A stretch of DNA of 19,200 nt. Source: Gammaproteobacteria bacterium (GTDB taxonomy: Bacteria; Pseudomonadota; Gammaproteobacteria; Steroidobacterales; Steroidobacteraceae). The stretch spans positions 2,532-21,731 of the forward strand of contig PMNQ01000245.1 in the NCBI GenBank assembly GCA_003162555.1. The letters are read 5' to 3'. Made by a program: the position numbers and the translations under genes. Under the pieces are notes generated by a model. It saw nothing but the letters and a program-made list of their open reading frames with translations, was not told the DNA's origin and did no database searches. Positions within the stretch are counted from its first letter, which is position 1; every line of letters starts with the position of its first letter. Positions 8,100 through 15,027 of the stretch are shown one piece after another.

Positions 8100-8768
8100 T
8101 CAGGCGGCCGCCGGCTCGATGCAGCGCTCCCCCTGATTTCGTGGCGCGTTCACGTAGCGGCTGACCGCATAAAACTCGAATTCACTCAATGAGTTATCAA
8201 CTTTCTCGGCGAGCCGTTGGGTATGGTCGGCGGGCCAGTCGGAGAGCCACTCCGCCCAGTCCGCCTCGGGCAACACGACCGGCATGCGGTCGTGGACAGC
8301 CGTCATCTGCCTGGATGCGGCGCGGGTCAGGATTGCGAAGCTGGGCTGCATGTCGCCGCTCGGGTTCCGCCACTCGGACCACAGCCCGGCGAAGCACAAA
8401 CCGGCCATCGCGGGCGCGTGGATGAAGTACGGCACCTTCCCTTCGGGCGTCACTTTCCATTCGTACCAGCCCAGCGCCGGCACCAGGCAGCGTGTGTGCC
8501 GCACGGCACTGCGCCACATCGGCTTCGACGCGGCTTCCTCGGAACGTGCATTGATCGTTGACGTCGGAAGTCCGGGTCTTGACCACCAGTGTGGGATCAG
8601 TCCCCAACGCAAAGACAGCGCCTCGCGTTCGCCGCCGGCGGCGCGACGAATCACCGGCAGCTGCATCGACGGCGCAGCGTTGTAGACGCGCTCGAAGGGA
8701 TTCAACACGCGGATGTTGTACTCGCGCTCGATGGCGGCCTGCTCGCGCGATACGAATCGCCCGCACAT
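8100..8768 (-). CDS. SOS response-associated peptidase (SRAP) family protein, YedK/HMCES-like
   Basis: A DNA-repair protein of the SRAP family. Family members form a stable thiazolidine crosslink between the N-terminal cysteine and abasic sites in single-stranded DNA, shielding them at forks. The start is fixed by biology: the product must begin Met-Cys, because Cys2 becomes the N-terminal nucleophile after Met removal. ATG at 8768 gives MCGRFV and 222 residues, the same length as E. coli YedK. Active-site residues are all present: Cys2, Asn73 in NARSEE, Glu103 in GWYEW and His159 in HDRMP, matching YedK Cys2, Asn75, Glu105 and His160. The ATG shares one base with the stop of the NnrU-family gene (TGATG), so expression is likely translationally coupled to it. 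No LexA box is visible nearby. Confidence 0.96.
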   Translation of the reverse strand: MCGRFVSREQAAIEREYNIRVLNPFERVYNAAPSMQLPVIRRAAGGEREALSLRWGLIPHWWSRPGLPTSTINARSEEAASKPMWRSAVRHTRCLVPALGWYEWKVTPEGKVPYFIHAPAMAGLCFAGLWSEWRNPSGDMQPSFAILTRAASRQMTAVHDRMPVVLPEADWAEWLSDWPADHTQRLAEKVDNSLSEFEFYAVSRYVNAPRNQGERCIEPAAA

Positions 8769-9340
8769 CAGGCGAGCGGCGACACGCCGAACAGACGCTC
8801 GTGAGCCCAGTACACAACCACAAAATACAGCGCCAGCCCGGCGACGACCACGATGGCATCGTTCCATTTCGAAGCCTTCACGCCCGGCGCCGCGCGCGGC
8901 GTGCGGCGCTTGAGCGAAATGCGGTCGATGACGGCCCAGGCGAGAAAACCGCCGAACAGCAGCACATCGGCCGCGGTGCCGTTCGCGAGCAGGTGCGCGA
9001 ATGCCCACAGCTTGACCGCCGCGAGCATCGGATGCTTCGCGGCAGTCTGGATTCTTCCCGGAAAATAGGCCGCCAGCAGCAACGGAAATACCGGCAGCAT
9101 CAGTACGCGCACCACGCCGTGCGTCCACGCGGCAGGCCGGTACCAGATGATCGGCGCGGCGCGCGTCAAACCGAAACCGTGGATGATCAGGAGCAGCGAG
9201 AGCAGCGAGAGCACCGAGTACATGCCGCGCCACGCGCCGCCGCCGGTGCGCGCCACGACCCGGTCGCGCCAGTGCGGCGCGACGATCGAGATCGAGTGCG
9301 TGCCGAGGAACAGGATCAGACCGGCAATGAGGCTGTACAT
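8768..9340 (-). CDS. NnrU family integral membrane protein
   Basis: A 190-residue polytopic membrane protein with about five hydrophobic segments (roughly 1-20, 40-60, 75-92, 107-140, 162-180). It matches the NnrU family, named for a gene needed for nitrite/NO respiration in Rhodobacter and homologous to plant 15-cis-zeta-carotene isomerase, which binds haem b through histidines. Conserved-looking histidines are His15 (LGTHSIS), His74 (AWTHG), His103 (AAKHPMLA) and His116 (WAFAHLLANG), so haem binding is plausible but unproven. There are no denitrification genes in the window, so the name should not be taken as a role. The ATG at 9340 has a good GGAG eight bases upstream. Reading the frame further upstream only enters antisense to the ABC permease. 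It lies 77 nt beyond the permease and overlaps the SRAP gene by one base. Confidence 0.92.
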   Translation of the reverse strand: MYSLIAGLILFLGTHSISIVAPHWRDRVVARTGGGAWRGMYSVLSLLSLLLIIHGFGLTRAAPIIWYRPAAWTHGVVRVLMLPVFPLLLAAYFPGRIQTAAKHPMLAAVKLWAFAHLLANGTAADVLLFGGFLAWAVIDRISLKRRTPRAAPGVKASKWNDAIVVVAGLALYFVVVYWAHERLFGVSPLA

Positions 9341-9417
9341 CCTTAGGTCTCCTGTAGCTGTTGGCGCCGCGGAAACGGCGTTCGCGAAATCCATGGCCGA
9401 CCGCGACCTGGCCGCGC

Positions 9418-10593
9418 TCAGGTCGCGATCGCCAGTCGTTCCGAATCGTAGACGCGCCGCGTCAGCAGGAACACGGCCGTCGCCGCAAGCAGTGTTACCA
9501 CCGCGCTCAACGCCAGCGCCAGCGCTGGCACCGGTTCGGCGCGCAGCAGGCGCATGATCGCGAGCTGCTGGCCGAGCAGCGGCACGGCGTACATCCACAA
9601 CTGCGCCTTGACCGGCAACACGCTGAGCACGATCGAGGGGATCAGCGGCACGAGCTGCGCGATGCCAAGATAGGTCTGCGCCTCGCGCACACTGCGCGCG
9701 AACGCGGCGATCAGGATCTGGCCGATGCACAGCAGCAGCACCAACGGCACCAGCACCGGCAGCGCGATCGCGAAGAAGTGCGGTCCGAGCGCCAGGCTCA
9801 TGCCCAGTTGCTCGGTGGGCATGAACATACCCACGCACAGAAATGCCAGCAGGCCGAGCGTGAGGCTCGCGGTGCTGAAGCTCGCGGTGGCCAGCAGTTT
9901 GCCGAGCAGGATGCGATCGCGCGGCACAGGATTGGCGAGCAGCGGTTCGAGCGATTGGCGCTCGCGCTCGCCCGCGGTCGAGTCGATCGCCAGCCACAGC
10001 CCGCCGATGAAAATGGTCAACACCAGCATGTACGGCAGCATCGCGAACAGCAATGCGCCGCGCCCCTGCGGCGTCGCGGTGTCACGGTTTGCCACCACCA
10101 GCGGCGATGCGATGCTGGGCGCAAGCCCGCGCGCCAACAGCCGCAGCGCGCCGTTCCGATGGCTGTAACTGTCGAGCATGCCGCGCAGCCGATCGACGTC
10201 GCTCCCACCCTCGCGGCGCGAAGAGTCGTAGATGATCTCGACCTGCGCCGGGCGTCCGGCGCGCCAGGCGGCGCCGAAATCGGCCGCGATGCGCAGCGCC
10301 AGGTCTATACGCTGTTCCCGGACTGCGAGCTCCGGGTCCGCGATGGCCGGCTTGACCACCAGACCCATCTGCTTCATGGCATCGATCAGCTCCGGCGCGC
10401 GCTCGGCGCCGATGACCACCACCGGCAGCGGCCGCTCGGCCTTTTCCAGCTCGCGTCCAATCACCAGGCGCATCAGCACCAGGAACAGCACTGGTCCGAG
10501 CAGCGGCCCGAGCAGCAGGCTGTTCATCAGCACGCGCCGGTCGCGCAAGGATTCGCGCATTTCCTTGAAGTAAACCACCCATGTCGCACTCAT
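9418..10593 (-). CDS. ABC transporter permease, NatB/ABC-2 type
   Basis: A 391-residue inner-membrane permease of the ABC-2 group, close in layout to NatB of the NatAB sodium-export type. One transmembrane helix near the N-terminus (about 22-44) follows KEMRESLRDRRVL, then comes an extracytoplasmic domain of about 120 residues (ELIDAMKQMG, DLALRIAADFG, VEIIYDSSR). A bundle of about five to six helices occupies 180-390. The cytoplasmic coupling segment GERERQSLEPLLANPVPRDRILLGKL (about 208-233) is typical of this family. Unlike some relatives it has no C-terminal CPBP protease domain. Its ATG overlaps the TGA of the ATPase gene by 4 nt (ATGA), so the two are made together. The exported substrate (ion, drug or lipid) cannot be assigned from sequence. 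Confidence 0.92.
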   Translation of the reverse strand: MSATWVVYFKEMRESLRDRRVLMNSLLLGPLLGPVLFLVLMRLVIGRELEKAERPLPVVVIGAERAPELIDAMKQMGLVVKPAIADPELAVREQRIDLALRIAADFGAAWRAGRPAQVEIIYDSSRREGGSDVDRLRGMLDSYSHRNGALRLLARGLAPSIASPLVVANRDTATPQGRGALLFAMLPYMLVLTIFIGGLWLAIDSTAGERERQSLEPLLANPVPRDRILLGKLLATASFSTASLTLGLLAFLCVGMFMPTEQLGMSLALGPHFFAIALPVLVPLVLLLCIGQILIAAFARSVREAQTYLGIAQLVPLIPSIVLSVLPVKAQLWMYAVPLLGQQLAIMRLLRAEPVPALALALSAVVTLLAATAVFLLTRRVYDSERLAIAT

Positions 10594-11312
10594 GGCGTTT
10601 CACCGATGAGCTTGACGAAGGCTTCCTCGAGCTGCTGCTCGCCAGCCAGCTCGCGCAGCTGCGCAGGCGTGCCGTCGGCGACCACGCGGCCGTGCGCGAT
10701 GATGACGATGCGGTCGCACAGCGCGGCGACTTCCTGCATCAGGTGTGTCGACAGCAACACGCAACGTCCCGCGGCTTTCAGCCCGCGCAGGAACTCGCGC
10801 AGGCCCCGCGTCGCCATCACGTCGAGCCCGTTGGTCGGCTCATCGAGCAGCACGTTGCGCGGCGCATGCACCAGTGCGCGCGCGATCGCCGTCTTGACGC
10901 GCTCGCCCTGCGAAAACCCCTCGGTGCGCCGGCCTGCGATCTCCTGCATGCCGAGCGTCGCGATCAGCGTGTCGCAGGACTGGCGCGTCGCCTCCGCGTC
11001 CATGCCCTGGAGCGCGGCGAAATACTCGATGTTCTCGCGCGCGGTGAGCCGCTTGTAGATGCCGCGCGAATCCGGCAGCACGCCGATCGTGCGCCGCACC
11101 GCCAGCGGTTCGAGCACCGCGTCGCGCCCGTCGACCCGCACGGTGCCGGCATCGGGCTTCATCAGCGTGTAGAGCATGCGCAGCGTGGTGGTCTTGCCCG
11201 CGCCGTTCGGCCCCAGGAGCCCGGTGATCTCGCCGTCGCGCGCGCTGAAGCTCACGTTGTCGACGGCGCGCCTGGCGCCGAATGACTTGTGGAGTCCCTG
11301 AACCTCGATCAC
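10590..11312 (-). CDS. ABC transporter ATP-binding protein, NatA-like
   Basis: The cytoplasmic ATPase that powers the overlapping permease; 240 residues from a GTG at 11312. That start is chosen because the family N-terminus ([21 protein letters not shown]) begins there, with GGGG eight bases upstream. Residues upstream of it lie antiparallel to and inside the hydrolase gene and look like shadow sequence. Walker A GPNGAGKT spans 34-41, Walker B VLLDE ends at Glu158, and the switch histidine is His190 (STHLMQE). The signature is GFSQGER (132-138) in place of LSGGQ, a form shared with NatA-type ATPases. The Q-loop position reads PDSRGIY with Asp instead of Gln, also seen in this subfamily as I recall. 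It starts 13 nt after the S33 hydrolase stop. Confidence 0.94.
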   Translation of the reverse strand: MIEVQGLHKSFGARRAVDNVSFSARDGEITGLLGPNGAGKTTTLRMLYTLMKPDAGTVRVDGRDAVLEPLAVRRTIGVLPDSRGIYKRLTARENIEYFAALQGMDAEATRQSCDTLIATLGMQEIAGRRTEGFSQGERVKTAIARALVHAPRNVLLDEPTNGLDVMATRGLREFLRGLKAAGRCVLLSTHLMQEVAALCDRIVIIAHGRVVADGTPAQLRELAGEQQLEEAFVKLIGETP

Positions 11313-11325
11313 TTTGAAATCCCCG

Positions 11326-12876
11326 TCATGGATTGCTGCCGTTCGCGTCGATGAAGAACGGCGTCGGCCCCAACTGATCGAGGCAGTGTGCATCGAGCGA
11401 GCGAGCGTCGAGTTTGCGCAGGAACTCATCGAGGATCCGCGGCATGCAGCCGACTGACACCAGGCCGTGTCCCTGGCCCGCCACCTGCAGCACGCGTGCC
11501 CGCGGCAGTGTGCGCGCAATCTGCGTGGCGTAGCGCGGCGGCGTCACCGGGTCGCGCTCGCCCGCCAGCAGCAGCACCGGCACCGCGCCGCTGAGCGGCT
11601 CACCGAAATCCGCCGGACGCGCGCCGTGCGGCCACTGCGGGCAGGCCGCCAGCAGCCATTCGATCAGCGCATTGCCCATCACCGTACCGGCATCGGCCGG
11701 ATTGGCCTTCAGCCGATCTGCGTCCTCGGCGCAGGTCACCGACAGGGCCATGCCGCCGGTCATGCTGTCCGATACGTCGCCGACCACGACCTGGGCCTGT
11801 CCGAGCAGCGGCTCGTAGTGACCGCTATCGGCTTCCTGCAGCACGTAGGGCAGGAGCGCGGCGGTATATGGACTGTACGCGTACAGCCGCACGAGCTGCA
11901 CCAGCGCGCCAGCATCGATGGTCTTCTGCTGCACCTGGAAAGTGTAGGGATCGCGCAGCGTGAGCTGCTGCGGATGCTCACGGAGCCGTGCGAGCAACCG
12001 CCGTAGCGTCTGATAGGGATCGCCGTAGCGCGTGCTGCAGCTGCGGTCAACTGTACAGCTCTTGAAGAGCACCTCAAGTGCGTCCTCCAGGTTTTTCGCG
12101 TGCTCGCTGCCAAGCACGAGCGAATCCGGCACCGCGCTGTCGAGCACGATCGCGCGCACGCCCTGCGGATAGCGACGCGCATACTGCTGCGCCATGCGCG
12201 TGCCGTAGGACACGCCAATCAGATCGAGTCGCGGGCTGCCCAGCGCGCGCCGCACCAGCTCCAGGTCTTCGACCGCATCGGTCGTGGCGTAGTACTGCGG
12301 CGCGGCGGTGGGCGCCAGTCGCGCCACGCAGGCGCGCAGCACCTCTGCGGTGTGCGCCGTGGGCGCTGCAGGCACTGCGGGAGCAGCAGGCGTCGCCGAA
12401 TTGTTTTTTTCGTCGCCGCAATCGAGCGCGTTGGAACCGCCGGTGCCGCGCTGGTCGACGAGCAGCACCGCGCGCTGCTTGCGCAAGGGTTCGAACGCGC
12501 CGGCGATCGAAGGATAGTCATCGGTGGCCGCACCGCCCGGTCCGCCGTCCAGGAAAGTCACCAGGTCGGGTTCGGCCTGCGCCGCCTCGGCGCGTACCAG
12601 CGCGACCCGCAGGCGAATGTGCCGGCCGCCCGGCGCGGCGTGATTCTCCGGCACTTCGAAACCAGTGCAGTAGGCGCGCATCGTGGGCGTGCCGAAGCCG
12701 CGCCTGCCGATGTCGCAGGGGTCGAGCGTGAGAGTGCCCATGTGCAGAACATCGGGCGCGACCGCGGACACGGCCAGCGCTGCATCGCTGTGGCCGGCGC
12801 GATGTTGCAGCTGCGACCAGACCAGGGCCGCGGCCAGCAGCAGCAGGATCACGACGCGGCGCAGGCGCGGATTCAT
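11326..12876 (-). CDS. Exported alpha/beta hydrolase, peptidase S33 (tripeptidyl aminopeptidase / proline iminopeptidase-like)
   Basis: A 516-residue serine hydrolase, probably cleaving N-terminal residues or tripeptides from peptides in the periplasm. An N-terminal hydrophobic segment (about 8-20, after MNPRLRR) acts as signal or anchor. The oxyanion region is LDGGPGGAATDDY (109-121), with DQRGTGGSNALDCG typical of S33 enzymes. The catalytic triad is Ser223 (GVSYGTR), Asp442 (GERDPVTPP) and His470 (GQGHGLV). Several cysteine pairs (54/70, 274/280, 382/412) fit an oxidising compartment. The final region matches the TAP-like C-terminal domain. An Ala/Pro-rich low-complexity insert lies at about 161-177, just after an A7 run in the DNA. 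The ATG overlaps the DUF2127 stop by 4 nt and has no clear Shine-Dalgarno, so it is likely translated by coupling. Exact specificity is unknown. Confidence 0.92.
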   Translation of the reverse strand: MNPRLRRVVILLLLAAALVWSQLQHRAGHSDAALAVSAVAPDVLHMGTLTLDPCDIGRRGFGTPTMRAYCTGFEVPENHAAPGGRHIRLRVALVRAEAAQAEPDLVTFLDGGPGGAATDDYPSIAGAFEPLRKQRAVLLVDQRGTGGSNALDCGDEKNNSATPAAPAVPAAPTAHTAEVLRACVARLAPTAAPQYYATTDAVEDLELVRRALGSPRLDLIGVSYGTRMAQQYARRYPQGVRAIVLDSAVPDSLVLGSEHAKNLEDALEVLFKSCTVDRSCSTRYGDPYQTLRRLLARLREHPQQLTLRDPYTFQVQQKTIDAGALVQLVRLYAYSPYTAALLPYVLQEADSGHYEPLLGQAQVVVGDVSDSMTGGMALSVTCAEDADRLKANPADAGTVMGNALIEWLLAACPQWPHGARPADFGEPLSGAVPVLLLAGERDPVTPPRYATQIARTLPRARVLQVAGQGHGLVSVGCMPRILDEFLRKLDARSLDAHCLDQLGPTPFFIDANGSNP

Positions 12877-13373
12877 GAGGAGTGGCGCCGCGCGCGGCGA
12901 CCCTTGCGCAACTGCAACACGAGGTAGATCACGATGATGACGTTCAGCGTGGTGGCGCCGAGCACGGCGAGGGGCTTGTGGTGATGTCCGAAGAACAGTT
13001 GCCACAACTCGAAGGGGATGAGCGATGCCGTTGCGATGACCGTGAGCCATTCCGCCCAGGTCTTGCGCAACCACAGGCCAATGCCCTCGGTCAGCAGCAC
13101 CGCCGTGTACAGCGCGGTCACCAGCAGTATGCTGCCGATACGCGCCGAGCCGAGCGAATCGAACCAGTCGAGCGCCCGCTCGAGCAGCCGCCGCTCGAAA
13201 GTATCGGTCAGCGTATTGAGCCAGTCGTGCAGTTGCTCGACCAGCGCGGGATTGAGCAGGCGGTACAGGCCGTAGGTCGTCGCCAGCAGCAGCAACGCCT
13301 TGCAGATCTTGAACAGACCTATCAGGCGCAAGCCATCTATGCGCCGGGCAGGGCTCTTGGTGGTCGATCGCAT
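12873..13373 (-). CDS. DUF2127 domain-containing membrane protein
   Basis: A 166-residue inner-membrane protein of unknown function matching DUF2127. Hydrophobic segments lie at about 20-40 (LFKICKALLLLATTYGL), 78-100, 107-125 and 132-152. The family hallmark is the block TEGIGLWLRKTWAEWLTVIATASLIPFELWQLF (about 94-127), in which the charged RKTWAEW sits between two helices. The N-terminal GLRLIGLFK stretch is also typical. The C-terminus is basic (RKGRRARRHSS) and presumably cytoplasmic. The ATG at 13373 is nine bases after the YeeE-like stop and lacks an obvious ribosome site. Its own stop overlaps the next start by 4 nt. Context does not reveal its role. Confidence 0.9.
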   Translation of the reverse strand: MRSTTKSPARRIDGLRLIGLFKICKALLLLATTYGLYRLLNPALVEQLHDWLNTLTDTFERRLLERALDWFDSLGSARIGSILLVTALYTAVLLTEGIGLWLRKTWAEWLTVIATASLIPFELWQLFFGHHHKPLAVLGATTLNVIIVIYLVLQLRKGRRARRHSS

Positions 13374-13382
13374 GCGACTAGT

Positions 13383-14291
13383 CTAGCGTGCCTTGGGTGT
13401 CAGGCGCGCCTGCAGCGCAAAGCCCGCGGCGATGGTGGCCAGCATAAGGAAGTATGCCAGCGCGCCGTAGACGGTCAGCCCTGGAATAGCCCACAGCAGC
13501 AGCGTGTCGTTGCCGCCGGGCACCAGCGCCGCGCCAAATCCCATGACCAGACCCCCGGCGGCGCAGCGCAGTGCGCGCCGCCATGCAGGCCTCTGCAACC
13601 GGAAGCTCCCTGCCAGCCATGCGCCGGCCAGAGCGCCTGCGAACAGCAGCAGCGCCGACAGGTTGGCGGTCCAGTCCATCAGCGCGTGGCGACCGTGCGC
13701 GAGCGAGTCGATCACCGTACCGTAGCTCCAGCCGGGGTGACGCGCATACACCAATCCGGCCAGCAGGCCCGCGCACAACGCCAGCCAGACGCCGGGCGGC
13801 CGCGCGCGCCAGATCAGCACGATGATCAGCAGCGCGAAGCCGATCGCACCGGCCATCCACAGCGGACCCATGGCCGCATGCGGACCGGTGCCTGTACCAG
13901 CGGGAAACAGCGCCAGCGCTTCAGCGACTCGCGCACCCGCGCCGATACCGGCGAGCGTAAAGAGAAAATTGAGATTGCCGGACCCCAGGTATAGCACGCT
14001 GCCGAGATAGCAGCCGCCGTTGACCATTGCGCCCATTCCCAGCAACAATCCGCCAGTGATGACTCCGGCGTGGAACGGCACCGCGCCCGGCAGCAGCACG
14101 GAGGCCGGCGCCAGTCCGGCGAACAGCAGCAACACCACGCCCGCGCTGCTGGCGGCGAGCGCGAGCCGTTGCAGTCCCGAGAAATTGCGCGCCACCATTG
14201 CCTGCTGCACGCCGGCGACAGCACACAGACTGACGCGTGACAGCATCGCACCGAGCGCAAAAGTCAGCAACAGAAGTAGCGCGTCAACCAT
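13383..14291 (-). CDS. YeeE/YedE family (DUF395) putative sulfur-compound transporter
   Basis: A 302-residue membrane protein, nearly all hydrophobic, with the internal repeat layout of the YeeE/YedE family. A characterised member, TsuA of Spirochaeta thermophila, imports thiosulfate through three conserved cysteines. Here Cys23 (SRVSLCAVAG) and Cys94 (MVNGGCYLGS) sit where the first two are expected. In the third motif (GFGAALVPGGNDTLLLWAIPG, about 251-271) Gly replaces the cysteine, so thiosulfate relay may be altered or lost. No TsuB/TusA-like sulfur carrier lies next door. The ATG at 14291 (MVDALLLLL) is favoured over upstream in-frame starts because the membrane domain begins there, 19 nt after the RNase T2 stop with an AAGG/AGAAG upstream. 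Transport function is inferred from the family only. Confidence 0.85.
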   Translation of the reverse strand: MVDALLLLLTFALGAMLSRVSLCAVAGVQQAMVARNFSGLQRLALAASSAGVVLLLFAGLAPASVLLPGAVPFHAGVITGGLLLGMGAMVNGGCYLGSVLYLGSGNLNFLFTLAGIGAGARVAEALALFPAGTGTGPHAAMGPLWMAGAIGFALLIIVLIWRARPPGVWLALCAGLLAGLVYARHPGWSYGTVIDSLAHGRHALMDWTANLSALLLFAGALAGAWLAGSFRLQRPAWRRALRCAAGGLVMGFGAALVPGGNDTLLLWAIPGLTVYGALAYFLMLATIAAGFALQARLTPKAR

Positions 14292-14310
14292 CGACTTCTG
14301 CACCTTCCAG

Positions 14311-15018
14311 TCAACGCGCCGCCGGGATGCGCAGCGCGACGTCGGGACAGTTGCCGTGCACACCGCGGCCGCACTCGATCGGCTTCAGAGTCTTGCTCAG
14401 ACACACACGCACTTCGGAAAGTTCAGCGCGATTGCAGGCCACGACCAGGCCGTTGTCCGGCACGGCCGGATTTGCGGCACGAAACTCGGCGGCGATTGCC
14501 GCCGCGTCCATTGACAGGCTGGTGCGCGGCGCAGCGAACGCCTCCGGGATCTTCACGACGGCGAGCGCACGGTCGGCGGTGTTGAAGTAGGCCAGCGCAT
14601 CGAGCCCGCTGCAACTGCCGTGGCGTTGCCATTCATGCTGCATGAGGCGCGGACTTGCAAACAACGTTCGCCCGCGCGCCTCGGCATCGGGCGGGAGAGG
14701 CGCGTCGGGCGCGCAGTTCTCGGGATAACCGCCGCCCGAGTTCTGCGGCCACAGACCGTGCAACACGAAACCATAGCCCTTGCTGCATTGCGCGCGGTCT
14801 TCGTTGTGAGTAAGGCAGTAACTCGGCGACCAGGACAGCGACAGCAGGAAATAATCGTATTGCCCGGCAATCGCCGGCGCCGCGCCGGAATTGCCGGAAC
14901 CGCCGGAATCACGCTGGCCGCCGTGGTAGCCGCCATGATGGCGCACATAGGCGAGGCCGACCGCGACGCACACCACGAGCCACAGCAGTCCGGACGCACT
15001 GAGTTTTCCCCGCTGCAC
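14311..15018 (-). CDS. Ribonuclease T2 family protein
   Basis: A secreted or membrane-anchored RNase of the T2 family (E. coli RNase I type), which cleaves RNA through 2',3'-cyclic phosphates without base specificity. Of 235 residues, a hydrophobic segment at about 10-24 is a signal or anchor, followed by a Gly/Ser/His-rich linker (28-48) and the catalytic domain from QYDYFLLSLSWSPSYC. The first catalytic block is FVLHGLWPQ (His87), and the second is HEWQRHGSC (His128, Glu129, His133). The usual Lys before the last His is Arg here. Eight cysteines in the catalytic domain suggest disulfides. It uses a GTG start at 15018, seven bases after a GAGG, 9 nt beyond the GH31 stop, so it is probably cotranscribed with that gene. 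Periplasmic RNA scavenging is the likely role. Confidence 0.93.
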   Translation of the reverse strand: MQRGKLSASGLLWLVVCVAVGLAYVRHHGGYHGGQRDSGGSGNSGAAPAIAGQYDYFLLSLSWSPSYCLTHNEDRAQCSKGYGFVLHGLWPQNSGGGYPENCAPDAPLPPDAEARGRTLFASPRLMQHEWQRHGSCSGLDALAYFNTADRALAVVKIPEAFAAPRTSLSMDAAAIAAEFRAANPAVPDNGLVVACNRAELSEVRVCLSKTLKPIECGRGVHGNCPDVALRIPAAR

Positions 15019-15027
15019 GCGCGCGCC

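Noticed and set aside
9365..9380. Small inverted repeat CGCCG/CGGCG in the gap between the ABC permease and NnrU genes
   Set aside because: Only 5 bp of GC-rich stem, expected by chance at this base composition, and no T-run follows.
9361..11058. A 565-codon open frame on the + strand opposite the NatAB-like genes
   Set aside because: Extremely Gln/His/Arg-rich composition with no recognisable domain; the - strand frames carry the ABC motifs and overlap at proper start/stop sites.
12882..13994. A 370-codon + strand frame opposite DUF2127 and the YeeE-like gene
   Set aside because: Same low-complexity Gln/Arg/His composition of an antisense shadow; it covers two well-supported genes.
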